Shown here piece by piece: positions 47,134-57,957 of a stretch of 64,000 bases of DNA. The notes under the pieces are model-generated. The model saw only the letters and a list, made by a program, of their open reading frames with translations. It was not told the origin of the DNA and did no database searches. Both the position numbers and the translations under genes were made by a program. Origin of the DNA: Patella vulgata. Its lineage: Eukaryota; Mollusca; Gastropoda; Patellidae. The stretch covers positions 52,824,546 to 52,888,545 of the forward strand of contig NC_065884.2 in assembly GCF_932274485.2 (NCBI RefSeq). Direction: 5' to 3'. Position 1 is the first letter of the stretch, and each line of letters begins with the position of its first letter.

Positions 47134-47410
47134 GTGTTGTTGTTCTTATCTTAGTATTAAACGTCCGCTTCTAACGAAGGTGATATCGCAGACAAGTTAT
47201 CTTATTTTCATTTTTGATAATTTTAGCGCACGCGCAGGGGTCTTTCCTGTGGGAGTACCCGGAGTAAACCCACGAGGTTGAGAAGTCGTCCCTATCTCCA
47301 AGCCACATAAGCTCACACCAGGGATCAAAACCACAACCACAACCACAAGTGACCGGTCAGCAAGAGGTCGAAGCGCGACACTGTAGACCACTAGGCCATC
47401 CCAACCCCGC
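47134..47410 (-). repeat. SINE C, reference full-length copy
   Basis: On the minus strand: head GGGATGGCCTAGTGGTCTAC, body with GGTTTTGATCCCTGGTGTG and CCTCGTGGGTTTACTCCGGG, tail CTTGTCTGCGATATCACC and GAAGCGGACGTTTAA, then a short AAC-rich end. A perfect 11-bp target duplication, TTTAGATGGTT, lies at 47123-47133 and 47411-47421. The body's GTGGGTTTACTCCGGG segment is shared with family B. The 142-residue minus frame is SINE plus flank. Confidence 0.95.
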
Positions 47411-47421
47411 TTTAGATGGTT

Positions 47422-48782
47422 CAACAGATGGGCCAATTTATTCTGTCTGTGCATTTTATTACATGTACGACTACGTACGTGTACGTGTTCACGTAGATAA
47501 AAGCTTGATTCATTTTGACACGTTGGGTTTTTTAGTTGAATCTTTGATATTTTGTGGATGTGTTTTAAAAATGTGTTGCTTGTAGTGCATGTTTCGTTGC
47601 GCAGTATAACCCCAATGGCCGTCATTCAATCCATCACCATTCAAGCTCAAAATTAACACGAGTCTAGAATCACAAAAAAACAGATCTAACCCAGGACCAT
47701 ATGCACAAAGAAATTAAAAACAAACATTAGTTTGGCTCTTTTTTTAACCACGCAGGAACATGGCTACCGTGTACAGCATTTTATGTATTATTATCCTGCC
47801 CGAAACTTAATTTAAGTCTTGAACTAGGGTGTGTTCTTTCGAAATGTTATGGGGCCATTTTAAGCCAAAGTTGGGCTCTTGCCTATAAAATGTAAACCAC
47901 CCTGGCAATGCTTGTTCTTCATTTCCCCGCGTTAGCTTATAATTTCAAAACTTATCTACATTATTTTTTCAAAATCGGATACGACTTTTCATTTTGTGTG
48001 AACATAACCTAATACATGACGGTGTATTAAGATTGACTGGTAATTCTAGTCTACATATAAGTGTAAAACACATCTATTACAGGTAAACTTGACGAGCTTC
48101 TCTTGTTAAATTTGCTTCATTTTCAATAGCCTTGCGCAATCTCGTACAATACAGTTACCCACTAATGAGCGATTTGGCGTCGTCTTGTTACAAGGAGGTG
48201 GGGCGACACCGAACAAGGTAACTGTAAATATCTTGCGACCCCACAACAAGCAAACCAATTACGAAAGAAAGGAATGTCGTGAATTATTTTGTATGAGAGA
48301 AAGAAAGAAAAAATACCGGAGATAAACCTGTCCGCTCCCCATTCACGAACTATGTTAATCCATTCGTTTTCATCATTGTTTTAAGCCATTGAGAAAACTG
48401 TTAAGATTACTTGTTACGTCATTGTTAAGGACAGGCCACTCCACGAGGTTCGTTAGTGTCATTGTTTTAGACGGTGTGAAACGTGTTAGGTTAACGTTCT
48501 ATATAGTTGTTAATTTTACCGGGTGGCTTTAACCCTTAATTACGGTTTAATCCAGTCATTGGTAAATATTGAATTTATAATTCCTATCCTTGACGCCATT
48601 GGTAAAGCACTTATATAACACCTAGTTGTAGTCAGCTTAGTCCTCACAAATTTGAACATGTTTAAAAGAGCCCGGGGTGATTTAGGGAGGAACACATTAT
48701 TGTGGTAACATGTCATTAGAGTAACCATTAAGAGCTTGGGTGTAAGATTTCCAGAATGCATAAAAATTCAACACACGTTGTG
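47422..48782. other. No gene seen
   Basis: Ordinary AT-rich sequence without supported frames. Confidence 0.45.
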
Positions 48783-49100
48783 GTAGTGGACGTAAAACCC
48801 CAGCCAGTCGCTACATAAAATAATGTACATAGTCGTCCCCCAAAAGTATGAATTTTTAAAATTTTAAACTAAAAAATAAACCCACGAACTGTAAGCTAGA
48901 TATGTGGAGTTAATTCGCAGAGTTCTTGAATGTCCTTAAGGTAGTGGACGTAAAACCCCAGCCAGTCGCTACATAAAATAATGTACATAGTCAACCCCCA
49001 AAAGTATGAATTTTTAAAATTTTAAACTAAAAAATAAACCCACGAACACTGTAAGCTAGATATGTGGAGTTAATTCGCAGAGTTCTTGAATGTCCTTAAG
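48783..49100 (+). repeat. Tandem duplication, 158 and 160 bp
   Basis: The unit at 48783-48940 is repeated directly at 48941-49100 with only a handful of changes (both begin GTAGTGGACGTAAAACCCC and end GAATGTCCTTAAG). The start resembles the SINE tail core GTGGACGTTAAACCCC. Near identity implies a recent event. Confidence 0.95.
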
Positions 49101-50063
49101 GTAATTTTGTTCGAAGATTGAATTTACATTGAACAGTTTGTTGTGTCGTTGGTTTTAAACTCAAGGGGAATACATATGGGTCTGATCCAGAAAATATGGA
49201 AGGAGGTGTGATATTGGAGGTGATATCCGTCTGGGAAGTTTGGAAAATGTTTTGGTGCGATATATAACCCTTGTCTACAGTTTTACAATATCATTTCCTC
49301 AAATAAATCCGCTGTAGAATATTGTTTGTTTGAAAGTTGTTTTCTTCATTATGCCTTAATATCGTTCGTTCGTTTTACGTCCACTTCTACCAAAGGTGAT
49401 GTTGTAGACAACTGCCTTAATAACATTTAGGGCCAATTTATACTATAAATCCATGGTTTCCATGGTGATATTTAAAATTGACTGAATGTTTTTCATTCAT
49501 CCATGAATTGGGTTAATGGTTGACATTGGTTTTGACATTTGCAACGCTGAAATCAATACCCGAATATTAGAAATCAAAGTCCCGATCTCTAAAGATGATT
49601 GTTGATGATGATTGTTAAGAACTGGTCAGCGGTGTCATATATATCAGGTAATATCTAAAGTCATTAATTATATTCAACCAGTTGTTGTCTGGGGAGGTGA
49701 CTGGTATTTCTATTACATGTCTAAACTGTCAAGCCGTCCATTGTAGCGTTTTGACTGATTGTAGTTTTGTCCTGTTATATAAATCGATAATATCGATTAT
49801 TTAAGTAATGTTTTATGGAGAATGCATAATGAATTATTTAATACGCCGTCTGCTGTGTATTTTATCGATGTGATCTAAAAAAATCAAACGTATTTTTAAG
49901 TCAGTACAGCAACGGATACGTGTAGTGGTGTAATCAAAGTGCATTTCCAAAATCATAAATCGATGAACATTGAACAGCAATCAATGTATTAATGTTTTAT
50001 TGTAAAGCTTTATTTTTCTATCTTTATTTTCTTATTATTATTTTGCATACGATTATCTTTTTG
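49101..50063. other. No gene seen
   Basis: Contains only the SINE C tail at 49368. Confidence 0.45.
49368..49415 (-). repeat. SINE C, 3' tail fragment
   Basis: TTTTACGTCCACTTCTACCA then AAGGTGATGTTGTAGACAAC is the complement of the family C end. Confidence 0.65.
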
Positions 50064-50077
50064 CCTCATCGACATAA

Positions 50078-50352
50078 ATGAAATGAAATGGGGTTTAACG
50101 TCCTACTGTTCTGCTCCTATACTGGGGTAATGAAGACGGGCATACGCCATACAGTGTGCTATGAGGGTAATTTTGCCCGGACAGCGGCACTATCGCCTAC
50201 TCTTATATCGACTTCCAACTGCCAAGGGATCTTTTACGTGCATTCCAAACCACGTCGGAAAATCCAGATGAACTTTCTCGGCCAATGCAGGGATCGAACA
50301 CCCGACCTCTAGGCTAGCGAGCCAGCGTCTTAACCACCCAGCCACCGTGGCT
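50078..50352 (-). repeat. SINE A with internal deletion and target duplication
   Basis: Ends run from the tail complement (AATGGGGTTTAACGTCCTAC) to the head complement (CCACCCAGCCACCGTGGCTC). About 95 bp of the middle is absent compared with the 36909 copy. A perfect 14-bp repeat, CCTCATCGACATAA, lies at 50064-50077 and 50353-50366. Confidence 0.95.
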
Positions 50353-50437
50353 CCTCATCGACATAAGCATCGCAAGAAATAACTTATATATCACCAATAT
50401 AATTAATGTATTCAAAGTGCCGAGTTCCGTCAGAATT

Positions 50438-50673
50438 CCGCCTGACAAGAACAGCTGTCTAGTCGTTCGGATGGGACGAAAAACCGAGGACCCGTGTATA
50501 CATTGGCGTGCACGTAAAAGATCCCTTGGCAGTTGGAATTCGATATAAGAGTAGGCCGTTGTGCCGCTGTCCGGTCAAAATTTCCCTCATAGCGCACTGT
50601 ATGGCGTGTGCCCGTCTTCATTAGCCCACTATAGGAACAGAACAGTAGGACATTAAACCCCATTTCATTTCAT
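50438..50673 (+). repeat. SINE A, 5'-truncated, with target duplication
   Basis: It begins at GCCTGACAAGAACAGCTGTC and ends GGACATTAAACCCC with CATTTC repeats. The 13-bp repeat TTCCGTCAGAATT lies at 50425-50437 and 50674-50686. It faces the previous SINE, so the pair can fold on itself. Confidence 0.95.
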
Positions 50674-50859
50674 TTCCGTCAGAATTTCCCGCTGAGAGGG
50701 TATGTTGATTTTGATCCTGTATCCCTTGTGCGTCGTTATTTGAAGTGTCAATGAAGATTACCCCCACCCCCTATCCTCTAATTATTTGGATGTTAGAATA
50801 GTGTAAGGCATTACGCCATGGATCAAAGACCTTATCATCCATGCAAGGCTTTGTATCCC

Positions 50860-51020
50860 ATGGCCTACGTGACAATCAGGAGAGTCGACCATCCAATCTA
50901 GGTTCGCCAGTGTCTCCCGGTTGGCAATCAATGAGCGATATTTACATGCGAATTATTAAACAAATATATACCACATACGACAGAAATGACCCATTTGTGT
51001 CGAGTACATTTTAATCCCAT
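50860..51020 (+). repeat. SINE B, degraded
   Basis: GTGACAATCAGGAGAGTCG, GTCTCCCGGTTGGCAATC and the end GAAATGACCCATTTGTGTCG with AGTACATTTTAATCCC follow the family B order with many changes. Confidence 0.55.
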
Positions 51021-51589
51021 TTAACATTCTAAATATTTTAGCACTATGGGTTTTATTGCTAAATAATAACTATAAATAAGCGTAACACCAACGGCGTTTT
51101 TCTACACATTTCTAACCAAGTCTAGTACATGTATATATAATTGTTAGATGTAATATAAAGTATATATACAGTGCCGAGAGCTTTTGTTTTATACAAATCT
51201 AAGGTCGGGTGATGAAACACACGACCTTCGTAGAAAAAATTGGAAAGGATTAGTTCTTGTTTTATTATTTTAACATGAATTTAAAAACAAAGTCCGGCAT
51301 TCTAGCAGCATGATTGACTGGGCTCTCCATGCACAAATATTGATATTCTAGCAAATGATTGTTCCAGATTGTCCAGGGTATCTTCTAATAATGGTGGGGT
51401 TATGTATGCAAATTGAACGCCAGTGTGTGGCAAAAAGTGAAAATATATTTATAACATATACTTTTATGTATTATTTATATTGTTCATTTGTATGAGTGAC
51501 TTGATAATTATAACGGTAACTTACAAAAGTATATAGACATGGTTATCAAGACGGTGTGGGGACCCCGGCTTTAAAAAAATGAAAGCATG
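51021..51589. other. No gene seen
   Basis: AT-rich spacer with no supported frame. Confidence 0.45.
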
Positions 51590-51762
51590 ACAGCGCTTTA
51601 GACCGGGAGTTGGAATGGTCGTGGTTTCGATACCTGGTGTGGGCGTATGTGGCTTGGAGATAGGGATGCCTTCTCAACCTCATGGGTTTACTCCGCTAAG
51701 ATATTAACCATAAGACAACTTGTCTGCGATATCACACTCACTGGAAGCGGACGTTACACTCT
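51590..51762 (+). repeat. SINE C, most of body and tail
   Basis: GGTCGTGGTTTCGATACCTG, GTGTGGGCGTATGTGGCTTG, CAACCTCATGGGTTTACTCC and the tail CTTGTCTGCGATATCACAC with GAAGCGGACGTTACAC. The outer head is damaged. Confidence 0.85.
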
Positions 51763-51959
51763 AATAGAGCGCGCTTTGGACATTTGCAGTTTGCATAGTA
51801 CTAGGATATAGGTTTCTAAAACCTTTTTAAATAATAATATAATTATCCAGTTTTATCCCCAGATAAATGTATCTGAGAATGCCCTCTTCATGATGGAGAT
51901 CGGTCGTCTATACACTGAATAGATAAAAAAAAAAAGCTTAATGGTCTGTTTATTTTGAG

Positions 51960-52115
51960 CAATGTGTTGGGGTCTGGGCAATTGAGTCAATTAGTGGCGT
52001 GTTTTCGATCCATTCGTGACAAGGAGTAGGATCGCCTGTCTAGCCTCGTGGATTTCCCCCGTGTCCCACAGGTTCGCCCTACTGCTAAAGATCCATGATA
52101 GCAAACAAATTATTG
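51960..52115 (+). repeat. SINE B, body fragment
   Basis: GTGACAAGGAGTAGGATCGC, CTGTCTAGCCTCGTGGATTT and CAAATTATTGAAATAGA match the family B body. The tail is missing. Confidence 0.75.
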
Positions 52116-54305
52116 AAATAGACAGCACACTGTGTTTTATTAAATCCACTCTGTCAATGTTTTATCCACATCAAATACGTCATTTAAGTGAAATAAAACT
52201 AGATTATTATTTTTTGTTTGGTAGGGTGTGTGTAGTGTGTTTGTGGGGGGGGATAAAACAAAAACTGAACATTTTAATATTTTATTGTAAAAATATGTGT
52301 AGACAACAGATTATAGATAATATCAAGAAATATGATGGTAGGTCTCCGAATATAGGTAGTACGGTATCTATATTATTATTGGGTTAGTTAATCTGTTAAT
52401 CCCTTAGATTATCATGTAATTAATACTATTATTATAGGTTACCTTGGGTATATATTTCAAATAAAAATGGTACTAACAAGCAATAATATGTACAACAAGC
52501 ATTTAATAACTCAATATTCATAATATAAATAGGTCAACACAATCTTTCATGTACATCCCATACCAATTTTTTTAGGTATATTTGCAACATAATCTTTTGT
52601 TTAATTTGGTGCGTTCACATGTTTAAGCCATGGATGGTCGCATTTTTCGGATAATAACTAATTTCTCACTGCTTCATTCATGCTAAATGTACTTATTTAG
52701 CATGAATTATTTAACATTTAATTGGATTCAGTCGAGTTAAAATGATGCCGATCAAAATATTTTAGCCATATTCAGTTTATAATATTTCTTTGTAAAATTT
52801 ATACTGAACAGAACTGATCCATTTTTAGACTGGTATTCCTTCTAGATGTCTCAATATTCTATAATTTATATTGACAGTATTACTTCGATCCAAACTCTCG
52901 GAGATTCCTCCACCCCACCCTAGCCCCCAATATCCAGAGGGTCCTTCTCTTGTCAGCCTCACAGGCACTACCTCTGGTAAATGGGAACTGACCTTGAAAG
53001 ATCCAGACGTTCTTCTTGCCCAACGCATGAATTCGACATTCAAATGACATTACTGAGAGACTATTGCGGCCCCAGGCGACAAGCGACCACAATCTGATAC
53101 TATCTGAGAAAGGTCATAAAATTTTATTTGGCTACAATCCGATGTGTCAAACCGTATTCATTCACCATGACTAAGTATGCAAACTTAAGATTTTAATTAA
53201 ATATCTCAGTGACTGAGTGAATAAGAACCAATGCGACACGTTCCTAGTTAACCAATGATTCGGTTTACAATATAACTCTTGACTGTACTCCCAGCTCTAT
53301 AAATGCTAATAATTTAATCGACATGGTTTAATGCATGGATTCCTGGGCCAGTCAGTGCCCAAAAGTAGGGCGTTAAAGCCCATTTCATTTCATTTCACAA
53401 ATTACTGCCTTTCGAACACATGATCAGTGACCTTGGACATTTGCAGATTAGCATGTCCTGTATTTCGAACACTTACCATCTCGCTGTCTAAGTGTTAATA
53501 TTTATAACATAATCTACATAAGTAATTATTAATTCTTATATAGTAGTATACACATTATTACACTCATATATTATTCACGATACTACAAATATACTATGTA
53601 CACCAATAATGTAAACGTTTAGCCTCTTAACATGATTTGGCATATAGACAATATTACGAAGAAAAAGAGCAGTAATATAATCTAAGAGACTTATACAATC
53701 TATGTGACTTACACAGTCTTTAATAAATTTATACAAAAGAGAGACAGATTGAATAAAAAAAAGGCATAATATGTTACACGTCAGAAAATTCTTTGTCATA
53801 ATATGCCTGGCAGCTAATTGCAAAACATAAACTAAAAGTATTTACCTTTAAATATACATAACTGCATTTTAAATTACGTTTCATGTAATTTTCATGTTGT
53901 TCTCCATGTTTTAAGTCAGATCACAGGAACGTCTTAACTGATCAATCTGTATGTATTGTTATGGTATACAGGACTGTATATTGCGATGAATGGTGCGATT
54001 AGTAATGAGTGTTTTAATCGGACGCTATGGTTGTCTGATAAAAAAAAGAGTTCTTCCAGACAGAACATGGTGATGTTGAAAAGTTATAAACGAAACGAAA
54101 TTATAGTCTGATCTGAACTTGATTGTTCATGGGTTGGTTTTATATAAACTGGTTTTTCTTTTTCGAAATTCCAAAATGTCATCAAAACAGATCTATCTTC
54201 TAAGTATATTTTAATAAGCTATACATAAAATTATATAATATATGTATTAAATAACAGAGAGAGGGTATTCTATTTACCCATAAACTACTTTTATATTCCT
54301 TTAAT
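52116..54305. other. Gene-free stretch
   Basis: Short frames only, none with a domain (the 72- and 70-residue minus frames near 52825-53092 overlap each other and look like chance). One SINE A tail lies at 53344-53396. Confidence 0.45.
53344..53396 (+). repeat. SINE A, 3' tail fragment
   Basis: GGGCCAGTCAGTGCCCAAAA then GTAGGGCGTTAAAGCCC with CATTTCATTTC is the last 50 bp of family A. Confidence 0.7.
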
Positions 54306-54309
54306 TACA

Positions 54310-54636
54310 TTATGCTGGAGTGTTACATAATGTACAAAAATATGAACATAAATTGTTTTGTCTTAATATAAAGCTTCTTCTGGGATATATTTTCGCCTGA
54401 AGCAGTTGTTCATACAACCGACCATTCACATATCCAAGCTGCTTTTTAACCAATTCGTTCTTTACATCGTAAAGTTCAAGTCGTGCACCCTTGACATATT
54501 TAACCTTAATCAGCCTAAAAATATATCCTCCAAAATCACGAGGAACACGTAACGATAGACCTGACCCAAGTGACCTTTCGCCGAATTCTACACAGTTCGT
54601 TTGTATCAAGATTACTGGTACCTTTACACTGGCCAT
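54310..54636 (-). CDS. Hypothetical 108-residue protein
   Basis: I do not recognise the family. The frame starts MASVKVPVILIQTN and is rich in hydrophobic-basic alternation (GGYIFRLIKVKYVKGARLEL, QAKIYPRRSFILRQ), as in a small, mostly beta-stranded globular protein. There is no signal peptide or membrane segment. The C-terminal NNLCSYFCTLCNTPA may lie beyond the true coding part. Support comes from a promoter-type motif 15 bp upstream and from a composition unlike the SINE-derived frames. Against it: short length and no clear poly(A) site. It may also be a first exon, with a possible donor after GGCTGATTAAGG. It lies about 550 bp below the stop of the second PTB-like gene, on the same strand. 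Confidence 0.4.
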   Translation of the reverse strand: MASVKVPVILIQTNCVEFGERSLGSGLSLRVPRDFGGYIFRLIKVKYVKGARLELYDVKNELVKKQLGYVNGRLYEQLLQAKIYPRRSFILRQNNLCSYFCTLCNTPA

Positions 54637-54650
54637 TAAATACCATTACC

Positions 54651-54664
54651 CGGAATGCTGGGAA
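54651..54664 (-). promoter_or_regulatory. Possible ZNF143/Staf-type promoter element
   Basis: On the minus strand, TTCCCAGCATTCCG resembles the TTCCCAGMATGC core bound by ZNF143/Staf in many animal housekeeping promoters, with one change. It lies 15 bp before the ATG of the 108-residue frame. This is a motif match by eye only. Confidence 0.35.
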
Positions 54665-55183
54665 CGAATTAATGGCGTCATCATTATTGCGTGTTAGAAA
54701 TAAGACCTGTCCAATGTAAATATATTCGTATTAGTTTGTTTTTCATCGCACAAATAAGAAGAAGGCTGTATTTGCGTTTACTCGTCCAGATTGGAGTAAA
54801 AGATCAGTAGTTGGTTTACATTTGTCCTAATGTCTATATCAACACGCCCATAGCTACTATCAAACACACAAATACGGATATATATACATTGTAAATGTGA
54901 CGCTTTTTTTCTAGTTCCCTGGAAGGAGTTAAAGGATGTAAATAAATCCAATTTGTTTTGTCACAGAACGAGTTACAAGTTTCTAAACGATTTTATCACC
55001 TTCGTAAACAAATTCAAGTATTCGGAAAACCATCTGTATCTCAGAAGCACTAGATAATGGTTACGGCATATGCCGTGTGGTAAAGGTTTTAAAAATCCAA
55101 ATAGGCATATTCAAAGTTACTACTGAAACTTGTCTAATGAACTGTCCCTTCCAAAAATGTCAGGTGATTGTAAAATGTTAATA
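54665..55183. other. Spacer below the second PTB-like gene
   Basis: No other frame is supported. It should include the 3' UTR of the gene ending at 55184 and the promoter of the small frame. Confidence 0.4.
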
Positions 55184-56830
55184 TCAATATTCATTTGATG
55201 TAATTTGGCTTCCATAAACATACGTGCCATCTTGGGGTTTAACGACATACATGCTGTGTGGACGACGACGGCGCATCGTGGGAACACCTTGGATGTAATC
55301 GCGTCTAATAAGTATAGGACGTGGGTAAATCTGTTCAATAGGTCGTTCGATCACTGAAGGTACCATGCCATAAGAGGGCGAAACTACCTTGTAGGTGCTA
55401 GATTTTCTTCCAACCGTATACGTTTGTGGATTACCTTGGACGATGACGCTCCCGGTACTTTTTCTACTTCTACTGATAGTCGAATCTGGATACGCAACGG
55501 TAGCAACGTTGTTGTCTCGCTCCGCTGCGTAAATAACTCCGTCCTCAACATCCAAACCGCCGCTACGCCTTGAAACATTTATTTCGGGCCCCGTTATCGC
55601 TTTTGTGTCTCCATTCTTCTTAACAGTATGAACTCTATATTGTTGCTTCTCCAATTCGGATAGGTTTGCATAATCTGCTTGATCGAGATAATTCTCATAA
55701 TTTTTTGACGACCTGTAAGAATGGGCGACAAGATGTTCAGGTCCATCTACCACAGTCCTCGACCTCGTCTTGGGGGCTGTCTGGACCCCAAAACTTCTTC
55801 GATAGTCAGGAACATCCACTTTAACGCTTCCTGGTGATCGAGGCGAACCACCATCGTTATAATCATCAATGTTCTCTATGACAACTATGGGTTCCGTGTA
55901 GTTCGGTTTGGTTTCATTATTATAGTTTATAGCATGGCTGACGTTGTTGTTGCCAACGGGCCCTCCTTGGGAAGCTATTCTATAATGTTCTTGAGCACTT
56001 ATGCCAGTAGATTTTTCCAGAAGGTATTTAACTTCGCGAAGCTCCGTCGATAGTGCATCTATTTCATCTTTCATTGACGAGACGTTAGAAATGACGGACT
56101 CCGAGTCGTCCTCTGTTCCAATTGCCTGGATCCCCACATTATGGATTGTTCTACCCCGGTCATACGAGTCCTCCCTGGATACTGGATCGAATGCGTAGGT
56201 TGTTTTTGTTCGTCCATTGACTGGAACGTATGGCGTTTGGTCGTAAAGAGTCGGTTTCTTATTGACGCCATTTCTCTTCTCGGTTTTCTTATAGAAAAGC
56301 CCGCCATTGATTTGTGGAGCGGTTGTCACAGTGGTGGTGGTGGTGGTCTGATCGGTGCTAAACAATTGTTGAAGTTCTCGTCTTGCGTTGGCATTTGATC
56401 GATCTCGAAGTGTCCAATTTCCGTCTTCCTTTTGTCTAAATTCAACGTTTGCCGTGTGGCCTACAGATTTTTTCAAAGCTTTGAAGTTTTGGACAAATGT
56501 CCCAACAATTAATTCCGATTTACAACGAAATGCAACGATCATATATTTGTGGTTAGGATCTTTCACAATACACAGTAAGCACTTTGGATGTTTTTGGTTG
56601 ATTGTCATGAAAAATATATCATGAAGAGGTATATAATCGAAGAGGGTTTTACCCTGAAAAAAATTACTTTTTGTGATTTTTAAACCTTCGGGCAAAAGGT
56701 TCAGCTTTACTTTGCGTCCTTTTTCGAGGGAGGTCAGCGTCGCGATCTCTCTGATGATGTTGTCCGTGACTGCATTGTCCTTCCACGTACCGATATAGTA
56801 AGCTTTCTGTTCTAAAATCTTTTCAGACAT
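55184..56830 (-). CDS. PTB/PID-like domain protein with disordered tail (gene 2)
   Basis: One uninterrupted frame of 548 residues. An in-frame TAA 15 nt upstream fixes the start. Residues 10-122 look like a PTB/PID domain: YYIGTWKDNAVTDNIIREIA (first strand and helix), VKLNLLPEGLKIT, LFDYIPLHDIFFMTIN, KCLLCIVKDP, MIVAFRCKS and a C-terminal helix IVGTFVQNFKALKKS. A Thr run at 162-170 is followed by a short coiled-coil-like helix at 252-273 (MKDEIDALSTELREVKYLLE) and a long polar tail. The tail has RSRKSTGS at 453-460 and an Arg cluster at 520-523. The protein ends in SNEY. The design parallels gene 1, but the tails do not align by eye. Peptide or membrane docking is known for PTB domains; a scaffold role here is inference. 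No intron interrupts the coding part. Confidence 0.88.
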   Translation of the reverse strand: MSEKILEQKAYYIGTWKDNAVTDNIIREIATLTSLEKGRKVKLNLLPEGLKITKSNFFQGKTLFDYIPLHDIFFMTINQKHPKCLLCIVKDPNHKYMIVAFRCKSELIVGTFVQNFKALKKSVGHTANVEFRQKEDGNWTLRDRSNANARRELQQLFSTDQTTTTTTVTTAPQINGGLFYKKTEKRNGVNKKPTLYDQTPYVPVNGRTKTTYAFDPVSREDSYDRGRTIHNVGIQAIGTEDDSESVISNVSSMKDEIDALSTELREVKYLLEKSTGISAQEHYRIASQGGPVGNNNVSHAINYNNETKPNYTEPIVVIENIDDYNDGGSPRSPGSVKVDVPDYRRSFGVQTAPKTRSRTVVDGPEHLVAHSYRSSKNYENYLDQADYANLSELEKQQYRVHTVKKNGDTKAITGPEINVSRRSGGLDVEDGVIYAAERDNNVATVAYPDSTISRSRKSTGSVIVQGNPQTYTVGRKSSTYKVVSPSYGMVPSVIERPIEQIYPRPILIRRDYIQGVPTMRRRRPHSMYVVKPQDGTYVYGSQITSNEY

Positions 56831-56886
56831 TTTGAATGATGATTATTTTTTAATTGGTAGAGTAGATCAAACATGCAGAATTCTTG

Positions 56887-56893
56887 CTTTATA
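56887..56893 (-). promoter_or_regulatory. TATA box of the second PTB-like gene
   Basis: TATAAAG reads on the minus strand about 57-63 nt before the start codon, at nearly the same distance as in gene 1. Confidence 0.6.
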
Positions 56894-57121
56894 GGGCATC
56901 AATTCATCGTGACCTTGCACCAAAACCTGAAAAGATAAAAGCAAATCATCTTTATTAGAGTATCCAAACTGTAAAAATTAAATGGCCATCACTCACTGTT
57001 TGTATTATTTTCTTAATCTAAACAACCAGCCCGGTGACTTGTGGATGGCTATAGTTCCGAGGTTACGTTCTTTGAAGAATTTTCGGCGTCTGAAATCCAA
57101 TTCAAAGCGATATATGTGTAA

Positions 57122-57341
57122 TGAAATGAGGCTCAATGTTCCACGTTTCTGCTCCGTCCGGGCTATAATGAAGACGGGCACTTCTACGTGCACGCTAAAT
57201 TTGAACACAGGGCTCTGGTCTTCGTCCCATCCAAACGACTAGAACATGTACCAGATCCTGTGCCATGCCAAAGAACTTTCTCGGCAACCACCAGGATCGA
57301 ACCTGGGTCCTCGCGCCTAACCCACTGAGCCTCTGCGGCTC
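57122..57341 (-). repeat. SINE A with internal deletion
   Basis: The complement of the tail (TGAAATGAGGCTCAATGTTC) and of the head (CTTTCTCGGCAACCACCAGG, CTAACCCACTGAGCC) are present; much of the middle is gone. Confidence 0.75.
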
Positions 57342-57957
57342 CCCTACCAGAATACGTTAACACTAGTGATTGGTATCGTGCATAGGACCAAGTATACATA
57401 TATTATAATCAAATATGTATCAAGTATGACGCGTTACCATCTGCATCTCGCCCACGTTCTTTCCAAGTGTGCATTTATATATTGTAAAATACATAGTGAT
57501 TCTACATTAAAGATTGATATTACCGTCATTATTTATTATGCCATGCTATAAAGTAAACAATGGGCTATGTAAGTAAACAGCATTAATTATAAAGAAGAGT
57601 AGGTGGGCTGAGCTAAACAAATATTCTAAACCCATTATGTAATGTATTATTCGTGTATTACTACATTCTATTTATTATTACTATATTTTCAAATTAAACG
57701 TTACAGAATTCAGTAGATCAATATAGGTATTACCATTTGAACATTGCCCTTTGATCTCAAAGCATTGTGTATATAGTAAAAGTTTAAAATACGGTGGCTA
57801 TGAAAGGGAAAATGAATAATTTTAGAACTTTTCAATAATATTATAAGAGTTGTTTCCCTTTATTATATATTAGTACAACTGAGTGAAATTGTGATTAATT
57901 GGTGAAATCTACCTCTATATGTCTTATAAGGATTATACAACTAAGTCGTATACATTG
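57342..57957. other. No gene seen
   Basis: AT-rich spacer, no supported frame. Confidence 0.45.

Noticed and set aside
47197-47625. 142-residue minus-strand frame
   Set aside because: It covers SINE C plus flank; the C-terminal part is the SINE head and body.
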